Assembly: GCA_047616325.1 (NCBI GenBank) | Contig: JBLHGN010000189.1 | Span: 1 to 7,240, forward strand | DNA length: 7,240 nt | From: JBLHGN01 sp047616325 | GTDB taxonomy: Bacteria; Pseudomonadota; Gammaproteobacteria; Pseudomonadales; Cellvibrionaceae | Reading direction: 5' to 3' | Part shown: piece by piece, positions 1-6,996 of the stretch | How the letters are laid out: each line of letters opens with the position of its first letter | How positions within the stretch are numbered: the first letter of the stretch is position 1 | Position numbers and translations under genes: made by a program | Notes under the pieces: model-generated | The model's database searches: none | What the model saw: only the letters and a program-made list of their open reading frames with translations | What the model was told of the DNA's origin: nothing

Positions 1-1
1 T

Positions 2-2149
2 GTAGGCGCAGAAGGCGTGAGCGATGTTTTAGTTCTCAGCCAAGGTCGCATGCACGAGCAGGGCGGAGCCTTAGCGCTGCAGCGTATTTCGATTTATAGC
101 GATAATATTCGTGAATACATCTCTATTCTGTCTGAAGATGGTTTTGCGCAATTGGCTGGCCAATACGTCACGACCATAGCTCAAGATACACCACCCATTG
201 ATATGGCAGCCTTGGAGAATTACGGCTCAACAAGCGGCTTGGTCTCAAATGTTAACGTTAATTTCAGTTTATTTTCCCAAGCCCACGCCCAAGAATCGAG
301 CTCGTTTGGTTGGGGCTTATTAAATTGGATATTACCGATTGAAAGTTTCGTGATTGTATTTGAGCAGCTAGGCTATTTGATGGGGATTGGTGATGGTGAA
401 TTTCAAGCCGACGAATTTATTATTGCCTTAGTGGATGTCGTTACCATATTTCCACCGGCAAAGCCGTTAAAGTTATTTGTGAAGCCCTTGAGAGCCATGA
501 CAAGGGCCTTGCGTTCAGTTAACCCAAAATTTATGCGCTATTTTGCCGTGTCGTTAAGTCGGGTGTTGAAAAAAGCGAAAAAAGGGGAGTTTGATACGCT
601 GTGGAACCTATTGCCGTTTATGGTGGTGGGGGCGCAGATGTATAATGATGAAGATTCTCGCGAAGGTCTAAAGTTTTTAATTAGCTCAATTGATAGCGCC
701 GATGATGTATTAAGCTGGGTGGACTTTTTGGCACTACCTACCGACGGCTGGGAAGGGGCCGGCGAGGTTCCGAAAGTGGACCCGTTTGCCGGGGCTACCC
801 TGGCAAAGGTAAATTCCTTGCCACTATCGTTTATGTTTGAACAAGCCTACGCTGCACCGACTGGTAGTATCATTAGTCGTATAGGGGCAAGTGCAGCGGG
901 TACCTTGCTTAAAAAACTAAAAGGGCGACTGACTAAGAAAGGTGCCTTGGATTTGCCGGATGGTATTAAAGCGCTCACGCAATATGTGAAAGGCGGCAGC
1001 CTAAAAGCAATACGGCATAAAATTCATCATTTTGAAGTGGCGAGTGTTGCGTCAGCCTTAAAGGGTCGTCTAAGCGCTCAAGGAATAAAGAATTTAATGA
1101 GTGGGAAAAATAAACGCCACCACCCTTTGTTAATTGTTGCTGCCCTTGCTGTTGTTGAGTATGAAAACACCTGTGGTAGGGCATTAGACGATCCAGAATC
1201 CCCGCCGACTGATCCAGATCCAGATTATCAATCGGATAGTGAAATACTTGGGTGTAATGGGATTGGATTGACAGGAAAAACTAATCGCGCTGGCGTGTAT
1301 AGAGCGATAGCCTCAGCCTCAAAAGCTATTGCTGGCGCGCCTAATGGCGGCGTGTATCATATACTTCAGTTAGCAAAATATCAGGCCCTTTATAGAGCCG
1401 GGTCACCGCTACGGGTCAAAAATGTTGAGGCTGAGCGCTGGGTGCCTTTTTATAAAGATGAAAAGGCTGTAGATGACGCTCGTGAACTGCTAAATTTTCA
1501 AAGTGGAGTGGCGCTCCGCCTACTTTCTCAAACTAAACCAGCCTTTAAAAGGCACAGAGTCATCGATATTGTGCTGGCAAATGCAAATAACGAAGAGGAC
1601 TGGATTGAACTAAAGAGTTTTGCCTGGAAAAGCGCACAAAAACCTAAAGAGCCGGCCACAAATAATTTTGAAAAGTGGAAGCTAACTGGCGCGACAACCG
1701 CAATTACGAAGAGCAAAGAGCATCGCCAGTTTGTGATAGATAGAGCCGCCAAGATTGTAGGTGCGAGCTGGAATAGGATTAAAGAAGATTCACCAAACAA
1801 TATACCGGACCAGGCGTATCAGTTAAGGGACTTTAAGTGGTGTTTTGACACCTTTACAGTTAAAAAAGCAAATAATACGATAAAGTCTAAAAATGTTGAT
1901 TTAGGTGGTATAAGTGTAACAAACTCTATTAAGTGGTATCTCAAGAAAGAACCACTTGCTGGCACGTTTAAAGATACGGCAAAGTATTTAAAAGAGCTCG
2001 GTAGTGTTGCAACGGCAAGTGCTATGAATGGCGCCGTGAGTCACTGTGGACCCATTTCAGAAGTTAAAACGGCACTTGAAAGTGGTGGCTCAGAAATCCT
2101 TTCTGAGTTGACAACAACGGATGAAATATTTGAACAGTTAGAAGATTAA
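2..2149 (+). CDS. C-terminal part of a large polymorphic-toxin-like protein with a PD-(D/E)xK nuclease tip (5' end outside window)
   Basis: The frame is open to the left edge, and the first in-frame start (GTG at 17) sits mid-domain with no ribosome binding site, so this is a 3' fragment of a larger gene. Residues are numbered from position 17. Residues 95-125, 133-155 and 370-380 are hydrophobic, as in translocation or pre-toxin regions. Residues 391-408 form an acidic Asp/Pro linker. The tip, about 450-625, carries IDIVL (D517), then WIELKSF (E531, K533), followed by a basic stretch with H569-R570-Q571. D-x13-E-x-K is the signature of restriction-endonuclease-fold nucleases, which are common C-terminal toxin domains. 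The inferred role is a secreted DNase used against competitors. Two small genes follow closely, fitting a toxin-immunity operon. The export route and N-terminal domains cannot be seen. The REase assignment rests on motif spacing alone. Confidence 0.85.
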   Translation, partial: VGAEGVSDVLVLSQGRMHEQGGALALQRISIYSDNIREYISILSEDGFAQLAGQYVTTIAQDTPPIDMAALENYGSTSGLVSNVNVNFSLFSQAHAQESSSFGWGLLNWILPIESFVIVFEQLGYLMGIGDGEFQADEFIIALVDVVTIFPPAKPLKLFVKPLRAMTRALRSVNPKFMRYFAVSLSRVLKKAKKGEFDTLWNLLPFMVVGAQMYNDEDSREGLKFLISSIDSADDVLSWVDFLALPTDGWEGAGEVPKVDPFAGATLAKVNSLPLSFMFEQAYAAPTGSIISRIGASAAGTLLKKLKGRLTKKGALDLPDGIKALTQYVKGGSLKAIRHKIHHFEVASVASALKGRLSAQGIKNLMSGKNKRHHPLLIVAALAVVEYENTCGRALDDPESPPTDPDPDYQSDSEILGCNGIGLTGKTNRAGVYRAIASASKAIAGAPNGGVYHILQLAKYQALYRAGSPLRVKNVEAERWVPFYKDEKAVDDARELLNFQSGVALRLLSQTKPAFKRHRVIDIVLANANNEEDWIELKSFAWKSAQKPKEPATNNFEKWKLTGATTAITKSKEHRQFVIDRAAKIVGASWNRIKEDSPNNIPDQAYQLRDFKWCFDTFTVKKANNTIKSKNVDLGGISVTNSIKWYLKKEPLAGTFKDTAKYLKELGSVATASAMNGAVSHCGPISEVKTALESGGSEILSELTTTDEIFEQLED

Positions 2150-2162
2150 ATAGAGGATCGAA

Positions 2163-2954
2163 ATGTATCAGTTTAAAACCAATAGAGTGGAACAATGGGC
2201 GCAGCTTGAAAAAAGAGATATATTGGAGGGCCGCGATAAAGCATCCTTGCTCAAGGAAAAAAACTACTTTTTTAATGGCCCTGACGGCGAATGGCGAAGT
2301 GAAAGCGGAGATTACACTACAAATTTGGCATACTTACCAGAACGTGATCTCGACGGGTGGCAACGTTATTTTGACCAGTTTGTTAATAAGCCACTTTCAC
2401 TGGTAGATATAGATATGCTGCAATCAGGAATGCTAGCTGGAGGCAGTGGGTATTTTCAGGAGCCAGAAGATGATGCTTATTATGTGGAAGCCTTATTTGG
2501 CAAGAAATGGACGCCAGCCACAATATTGAAACTCAATATAAATACCGAAGAACCAATGGAACCACTTGATGCAAACAAAGTAATGGGGACATGCGGACGT
2601 AATTTGGCTTTCTGGTTAGACGCTGAAAAAGGCGAAGATACTAGAGGCGGTTATATCCGATTTATTCCAGAGTTTTTAGAGGATGTACCAAAACATATAG
2701 ACCAAAGGGTCTATGATTCGAAAAAATATTTACATGAGACTATTCCACCTAAATCAAATGTAAGAATAAGGGCCCTAAAAAATTCGGTTAGAAAAATCAT
2801 TCTTTGGTCTCACAAACCGATTACAGGCGATGCCTATTACGATGAGCGAATAAATGTGGCCAAGCAGTTTTTTGCGATGTTTGAAGCGGCCAAAGATCGA
2901 TACCCAGAATACGACAGCTTCGTAGCGCGCGTACTTGAAGAAGGTGATGATTAA
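2163..2954 (+). CDS. Putative immunity protein for the upstream nuclease toxin (family not recognised)
   Basis: A 263-residue protein starting 13 bp after the toxin stop. GAGG at 2153-2156 lies 6 nt before the ATG, which fixes the start. There is no signal peptide or membrane segment, so it is predicted cytoplasmic, where a DNase immunity protein should act. It is rich in aromatic and acidic residues (for example DAYYVEALFGKKW around residues 104-116, and an acidic C-terminal tail EEGDD). An acidic surface would suit binding a basic nuclease domain. I do not recognise the fold or family. The immunity role is inferred only from position directly behind a toxin and from size. It could instead be an unrelated accessory protein. 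Confidence 0.75.
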   Translation: MYQFKTNRVEQWAQLEKRDILEGRDKASLLKEKNYFFNGPDGEWRSESGDYTTNLAYLPERDLDGWQRYFDQFVNKPLSLVDIDMLQSGMLAGGSGYFQEPEDDAYYVEALFGKKWTPATILKLNINTEEPMEPLDANKVMGTCGRNLAFWLDAEKGEDTRGGYIRFIPEFLEDVPKHIDQRVYDSKKYLHETIPPKSNVRIRALKNSVRKIILWSHKPITGDAYYDERINVAKQFFAMFEAAKDRYPEYDSFVARVLEEGDD

Positions 2955-2972
2955 ATCTGTGAGGAATAAATA

Positions 2973-3452
2973 ATGAGCGAAGTTGATGGTGGTTTTGTTT
3001 TGATTGCTCCAGCGACCTTACTTGAAAAGTTTTATGAAGAAGCAAGTGAGATCTCATGGGAAACGATTAAAGAGTTTTATGAGTATTCGTGTCCAGGCAA
3101 AAAATTTGAAGACGTGAATGAATATGTCGCCAGCCTGGAAAATAAAGCATTTGTAACGGAGGGGGAGATACTACCCGTAGGCCGGGCAATCCATACATCG
3201 GGTGTAATTTGGATGGATATCCTTGATTCAATCATTGAATTTGGTGATCCTTCACGCATTGAATTGTATGGCGCGCTGCATGGGGATTATGGCGATACAA
3301 ATGTCTACGTTCTCAATAACCGTGATAAATATACGGAGACAGGGTCAGTTGAAGGGGATGAAGAAGCTTGTGAGGCTATGATTAATCGATGGGAATCGAA
3401 ACTCCCGAAAAAAATAAAGCAGCTAAATCATTCGATTTTTAGTCGCGAATAA
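2973..3452 (+). CDS. Small acidic hypothetical protein, possible second immunity protein
   Basis: A 159-residue protein. The ATG at 2973 has GAGGA at 2961-2965, 7 nt upstream, and lies 18 bp after the previous stop, so it is probably in the same transcript as the toxin and first immunity gene. The N-terminal two thirds are acidic (many Glu and Asp); the last 20 residues are basic (KLPKKIKQLNHSIF). No signal peptide, membrane helix or known motif was recognised. Polymorphic-toxin loci often carry extra immunity genes after the cognate one, and that is the favoured reading. Function remains unassigned. Confidence 0.7.
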   Translation: MSEVDGGFVLIAPATLLEKFYEEASEISWETIKEFYEYSCPGKKFEDVNEYVASLENKAFVTEGEILPVGRAIHTSGVIWMDILDSIIEFGDPSRIELYGALHGDYGDTNVYVLNNRDKYTETGSVEGDEEACEAMINRWESKLPKKIKQLNHSIFSRE

Positions 3453-3480
3453 CAGCAATGATAGAAAGGGGTTAAGTGTC

Positions 3481-3552
3481 ATGTTGTCACCTGCGAGAGT
3501 AAAACAGAAAAGAAAGATAAAGCAAGCGGTATCAGGTCTTGCCTTTTGCTGA
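3481..3552 (+). CDS. Possible 23-codon leader or truncated gene start
   Basis: The ATG at 3481 is preceded by GAAAGGGG (3464-3470) with about 10 nt spacing, a better ribosome binding site than most in this stretch. It encodes a short, very basic peptide (KQKRKIKQ core) ending in SGLAFC before TGA at 3550. The peptide could be the surviving N-terminus of a gene whose body is lost, with the phosphatase-like frame continuing in another phase. It could also be chance. The real existence of a product is doubtful. Confidence 0.2.
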   Translation: MLSPARVKQKRKIKQAVSGLAFC

Positions 3553-3866
3553 AAAATAGCAATCCCAACCGAAAACCTATTTATACGACGCACCTTACAT
3601 CAGTTGACGAGTTTCTTACCACGACAGGATTTCAAAATTCTTGGCCTGCATTTAAGCAGCGTTTAGAAGAAATGAACCACACAAACCCAACAGGAAGTCG
3701 TTCAGGTGATGCTGTGACTGTATCGGATGGGAGTGTCGGGTATTTAACAGTGAACAATCAAAGTGATGTCTTTCCAGGTTGGCACGGCGGACCAAGTATG
3801 GCAATTATTCATTCGCACAGGACAGGGTATATGTTGTCGCAGTTAACCGCTATGAAGAATGGCTGA
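3546..3866 (+). pseudogene. Remnant of an alkaline-phosphatase-superfamily (type I phosphodiesterase-like) enzyme C-terminus
   Basis: The frame is open from 3465 to the stop at 3866, but the only nearby start is TTG at 3546, without a ribosome binding site. The recognisable part is NPTGSRSGD (residues 47-55 from the TTG), then a GYLTVNN strand and FPGWHGGPS (77-85). RSGD followed by a short strand and WHG/HGG is how the C-terminal end of phosphodiesterase/nucleotide pyrophosphatase and alkaline phosphatase family enzymes usually reads. Those enzymes are several hundred residues long, with an N-terminal metal and nucleophile Thr/Ser region that is missing here. After GGPS the expected continuation is lost and the frame ends in unrelated residues. 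I read this as a fragment truncated at both ends. The family call is by eye and moderate. Confidence 0.4.
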
Positions 3867-3903
3867 AGGTTAATTTTTGATGACTCAAATTGATGGTGCT
3901 ACG

Positions 3904-3914
3904 TCTCACGCAAT
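3904..3914 (+). repeat. Left copy of an 11-bp inverted repeat flanking the methyltransferase/HEPN/DUF262 module
   Basis: TCTCACGCAAT here is the exact reverse complement of 6942-6952. The two copies lie just outside the two ends of the - strand operon. Identity stops at 11 bp on both sides, so a mobile-element terminus is possible but not shown. Confidence 0.35.
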
Positions 3915-3962
3915 ATTAAACAGTGTCTGAGATGATCCTGTAATTCTTTACTTTCGCTTAAC

Positions 3963-5057
3963 TTAAGCCACGTTACGCAGATGAAGAAAAAAACTTTCTG
4001 CAATCACTTCCCCAAGCCTCACAGGGACTGCGTTTCCTATGAGCCTTCCAAGCGTACTAAACCGTGGTTTATCACCTTTGGGGATAAATTTATAAGTCTC
4101 TGGAAACGTCTGAAAAATTGCTGCTTCACGCAAAGATATTGCTCTATTTTGCACTGGATGTCCAAATCTACCATTTCCATATCCAAAACACTGCGTTGTT
4201 ATCGTTGGTGCAGGTTTCCCCCAAATCATCCGCCCATAAACTGATGGAAAAGTCGCACCTGTTAGTTTCTTGTGGCATTCAGCAACTAACTCATCATCCC
4301 AATCACGCCACGTTCCCCCAGGCTTAGACTGCTTAATCCTACGCATATTAAGTTCGCTCAGTTTTGGAGCAGTGTGGAGAGCATCTTTACCTGAAGTGCC
4401 TCCAGCCTTAATCTTAGGTAAAGCTCCTATTGCATCTTTAACAGACACGAAGCTATCCTCATCATGAGTCGGAGCCAGGAGATCTATCGGTCCCAGCCTT
4501 GATGCCAGCAATACGAAGCGCTTTCTCGTTTGAGGAATACCATATTGAGGACACTGCACAGTCCCAACCCAGGTATGGTAACCGTCCAAATTTTTTAGGA
4601 ACGACTTATAAACTGGATGATTTGATAATTGCGGAACATTCTCCATAGTCACAAAATCAGGCTTTAATTCACCCACCAACTTTCCAAATGATTTCAGCAA
4701 CGACCATTTTCCACCGTCAAGCTCTCTCTTACCCTGCGAATAAGTAGAGAAAGGCTGACACGGCGCGCATCCAGCAAGTAGGCAATAATCTGCACCTTCA
4801 AAATAACTCTTAATTTCAGTTGCACTGAGGTGCTTAATGTTTTTCTCTAAAAACAGACTATTGTTATTTTCCTCATATGGATATTTACTGGCAGGATCAA
4901 TATCTATCCCTGCACGAACATCAACACCACCTTGCAATAAACCATGAGTTAAGCCACCTGCACCACAAAACAAATCGACGCAGGCTATCGTAGGCTTTAT
5001 TTTTTGCTTTTTATCTGATTTTTTCATACGTGACTTAGTAATAACCTTACTCCCCAA
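3963..5057 (-). CDS. DNA (cytosine-5-)-methyltransferase
   Basis: Transfers a methyl group from S-adenosylmethionine to C5 of cytosine in double-stranded DNA. All main motifs are present in order: motif I DLFCGAGG (28-35, SAM binding), motif IV PCQPFS (99-104, catalytic C100), motif VI ENV (139-141), motif VIII QTRKR (176-180), a target-recognition region (about 215-305), motif IX SLREAAIFQTFP (308-319) and motif X GNAVP (341-345). At 364 residues it is full length for the family and looks intact. The start is taken as TTG at 5057 because AAAGG lies 6 nt upstream and the start overlaps the HEPN stop by 11 bp. The alternative ATG at 5027 (residue 11) lacks a good ribosome binding site. No classical restriction gene is adjacent. 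Downstream of the HEPN and DUF262 genes, it probably protects host DNA. The recognition sequence cannot be read from the protein. Confidence 0.96.
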   Translation of the reverse strand: MGSKVITKSRMKKSDKKQKIKPTIACVDLFCGAGGLTHGLLQGGVDVRAGIDIDPASKYPYEENNNSLFLEKNIKHLSATEIKSYFEGADYCLLAGCAPCQPFSTYSQGKRELDGGKWSLLKSFGKLVGELKPDFVTMENVPQLSNHPVYKSFLKNLDGYHTWVGTVQCPQYGIPQTRKRFVLLASRLGPIDLLAPTHDEDSFVSVKDAIGALPKIKAGGTSGKDALHTAPKLSELNMRRIKQSKPGGTWRDWDDELVAECHKKLTGATFPSVYGRMIWGKPAPTITTQCFGYGNGRFGHPVQNRAISLREAAIFQTFPETYKFIPKGDKPRFSTLGRLIGNAVPVRLGEVIAESFFLHLRNVA

Positions 5058-5778
5058 CTACTGCCTTTGAAAGATATTTTTCTTGGTCAATATAGTCAGA
5101 AAAACTATCAATTATTTCTCTTAAATAGCATACGGTATCGTCTTTAAGGTTAGTTAATTCAGATTCTGTAAGACCATCTCCACATTCACCAAATGATATC
5201 TCGCCATGAGCAAGTTTATTTCGGAGCGATTTAATCAGCTTTAAAGCCCCCATGTTATCTCTAATCAATTTTTTGGCCGCTCTATTTCCAGCATCACTTA
5301 TATTTAAATCTACACCCAATCGTTTAGTAAACTCAAAAATTTTCTCATCATCCCAATTGCCGCCGCCTTCCTTATCAATACTAAGGTTAACTGGAAGCAT
5401 CCCGACAATGTGATCGCATAGCTCTACGGCACTATCCAGCCTTTTCTCGGGATTTAATTGGACATGAGTTCTAGCTAACGTCCTTGTCCATTCTCTCCTC
5501 ATTTTTTCTGAAAGGTTAGATGCGGATAATCTTCCACTTAACGAAGCTGCCTTTTCAATAGCAGCGATACATAGCGAAATTGTTGCCTCGACTAAATTAT
5601 AAAGGTGTAGATAAGAACTCGAATAAAGTATCCGTTGCTGGGTTACGGTTATACGCTTATCTTTAGTTCCAATCAGAGGTGCACCCATTTGAACACCTCT
5701 CTCGACCGCGCCGACCAACTCTAAATACTGTTCGATTTCTTCAACTCTCTCGTTAAAAGTGCTAGTTACATCCTTCAT
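5047..5778 (-). CDS. MAE_28990/MAE_18760-like HEPN nuclease
   Basis: A 243-residue, mostly helical protein. The HEPN active-site motif R-x4-H is present as RNKLAH (R186, H191) followed by GEISF, which in active HEPN proteins is the metal-independent RNase centre. An earlier helix reads YLHLYNLVEATIS (56-68), and a central GGGNWDD segment (138-144) precedes a helix ending in RLGVDLNI (153-160). This arrangement fits the MAE_28990-type HEPN family, often found beside methyltransferases and DUF262 proteins. The ATG at 5778 overlaps the DUF262 stop as ATGA, and its ribosome binding site is weak, so translation is probably coupled. The inferred role is the toxic effector of the module, cutting RNA after phage sensing. 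Its substrate is unknown. The family call is by motif and context. Confidence 0.85.
   Translation of the reverse strand: MKDVTSTFNERVEEIEQYLELVGAVERGVQMGAPLIGTKDKRITVTQQRILYSSSYLHLYNLVEATISLCIAAIEKAASLSGRLSASNLSEKMRREWTRTLARTHVQLNPEKRLDSAVELCDHIVGMLPVNLSIDKEGGGNWDDEKIFEFTKRLGVDLNISDAGNRAAKKLIRDNMGALKLIKSLRNKLAHGEISFGECGDGLTESELTNLKDDTVCYLREIIDSFSDYIDQEKYLSKAVVGE
5064..5068 (-). promoter_or_regulatory. Ribosome binding site deciding the TTG start of the methyltransferase
   Basis: AAAGG on the - strand, 6 nt before TTG at 5057 and inside the end of the HEPN gene. It is the only good Shine-Dalgarno match for this gene, and it makes TTG a more credible start than ATG at 5027. Confidence 0.5.
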
Positions 5779-6854
5779 TTTTCTGCAGTATCCAGCAGTT
5801 TATTTCTTACATACTCAATGCGCCCTTTCAATCTAGCAATGGCATTTGCTCCATCCGCGCCTATAACTTTTCTAAACTCTTCTGTATCTATCCAGCTAGC
5901 CACACTGTCTCTACTCACTGTGATACTTGGGTTTTTCACCTTCGCATAGTAACTACCTATAGCAATAGACTCGAATCTTGAACGAGGACTTACCTTACCT
6001 TTTTCCGTACGCCGGAAACCCATAATAAATGTATTAGCAATAAAGTCCATGGTGTCATTAAACCTAGATCTATACTCACCTATTAGCTTTGGATCTTCAG
6101 AAAATGCTTTGTTCATGTGTCGAGAATACGCAAACAGGAAAGGAGAAACTTCATCCGCATAATCATCCAGTCCATCTCCATATGCAAAAAATCGTGTCAC
6201 CAGCTCCTCTCTCTCTCTTTCTTTCAACTGTTTCAAGCTTACAGGGGCTAGTGCTATAAACCGGTCATTCTGAGCAAGCTCTATTACAAGATCAAGGAAT
6301 GGCCCCCTGAGCGCCCCTCTCCTTATCTCAGCTTTGTTAGCCGCTTTACTTCCTGTGTTTATTCGCTCAAATAAATCTATTCGAGCTTCAGCGTCAGTAT
6401 GCTCACTAAGAACTATTCCCCGAATTGATCTATTTTTAACTTTTCGCTGTCTCGATTCAGGTAAGTCACTGAACTTAAACCCCTCAAGCGCAGGCAGCTT
6501 ATCTAATACACCCAGCTCTAGGTCGTCGTAAAGAAACTCTTCTATTGTTCTAAGCCTTTGGGAGCCATCTACAATCTCCAATTTTCCCGTTTCAGAGTCT
6601 TCCCAAAAAAAGAAAAACGGAATAGGTAAACCCATTAGAATCGATTCAACAAAGCGCCACTTCCTCTCTTCTTCCCACGTGAACTCCCTCTGGTAATCAG
6701 GGACTATGTAATCTCCGTTGTGCACTTTTTGAGCGAGGAGCTCGATTGTGTACTCCGTTGTGAAGTACTCAATTCGCTTTGTTCGCTCTTGTATTTGAAG
6801 TTCAGCAAGGCTTACTTCCTCCTCGCTGAACTGTTGGTCATTTGAATCATTCAT
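5775..6854 (-). CDS. DUF262 (GmrS/ParB-like N-terminal) protein of a putative defence operon
   Basis: A 359-residue protein from the ATG at 6854. DUF262 marks are clear: IVPDYQREFTW (residues 50-60), FFFFW (80-84), VDGSQRL (95-101, the DGQQR-type nucleotide/catalytic motif) and LFERINTGS (161-169) followed by a basic EIRRGALRG. Known relatives include the GmrS half of GmrSD and BrxU, type IV enzymes that cut modified DNA using NTP. Those carry a DUF1524 HNH nuclease, and no HNH motif is visible here, so the adjacent HEPN protein may supply the nuclease. The start is uncertain: TTG at 6899 would add 15 residues, and neither start has a strong ribosome binding site. It is the first gene of the operon, so the promoter should lie within 6855-7010. 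Its stop overlaps the HEPN start by 4 bp. Confidence 0.92.
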   Translation of the reverse strand: MNDSNDQQFSEEEVSLAELQIQERTKRIEYFTTEYTIELLAQKVHNGDYIVPDYQREFTWEEERKWRFVESILMGLPIPFFFFWEDSETGKLEIVDGSQRLRTIEEFLYDDLELGVLDKLPALEGFKFSDLPESRQRKVKNRSIRGIVLSEHTDAEARIDLFERINTGSKAANKAEIRRGALRGPFLDLVIELAQNDRFIALAPVSLKQLKEREREELVTRFFAYGDGLDDYADEVSPFLFAYSRHMNKAFSEDPKLIGEYRSRFNDTMDFIANTFIMGFRRTEKGKVSPRSRFESIAIGSYYAKVKNPSITVSRDSVASWIDTEEFRKVIGADGANAIARLKGRIEYVRNKLLDTAEK

Positions 6855-6941
6855 TGCGCCACTAGTATCCAGGAAATGAGTATTTATATTATTAGTCAAA
6901 CTACGGGGGCATTTCCGCCGTCAGCGATCTGATAGTACTAG

Positions 6942-6952
6942 ATTGCGTGAGA
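6942..6952 (-). repeat. Right copy of the 11-bp inverted repeat flanking the module
   Basis: ATTGCGTGAGA on the + strand, the exact reverse complement of 3904-3914. It lies in the gap between the DUF262 gene and the TSP3 fragment. The same gap (6900-7014) also holds the REP-like motif and a 37-codon basic frame (6880-6993) with no convincing start. Confidence 0.35.
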
Positions 6953-6996
6953 AAATGCTCAAGAAAGCGCCAAATATGAAGATGACTCGATAAAAA

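Noticed and set aside
17..19. GTG at 17 as the true start of the toxin gene
   Set aside because: The frame stays open to the left edge, no ribosome binding site precedes it, and the protein begins mid-sequence without a signal peptide.
975..1184. Open - strand frame inside the toxin gene
   Set aside because: Low-complexity Gln-rich translation antisense to a clear coding frame, with no ribosome binding site; a shadow of the real gene.
3876..3889. Small hairpin TTTGA-TGAC-TCAAA as a terminator
   Set aside because: AT-rich 5-bp stem with no T-run after it on either strand; not a credible intrinsic terminator.
3981..4467. Three overlapping + strand frames opposite the methyltransferase
   Set aside because: The - strand carries all C5-methyltransferase motifs in one intact frame; the + strand frames have no family resemblance.
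6932..6962. Possible promoter for the DUF262 operon (TTGAGC and TACTAT on the - strand)
   Set aside because: The spacing is 19 bp and the -10 matches only 4 of 6 bases, too weak to annotate. TTGACT at 6899-6894 also has no -10 at proper spacing.
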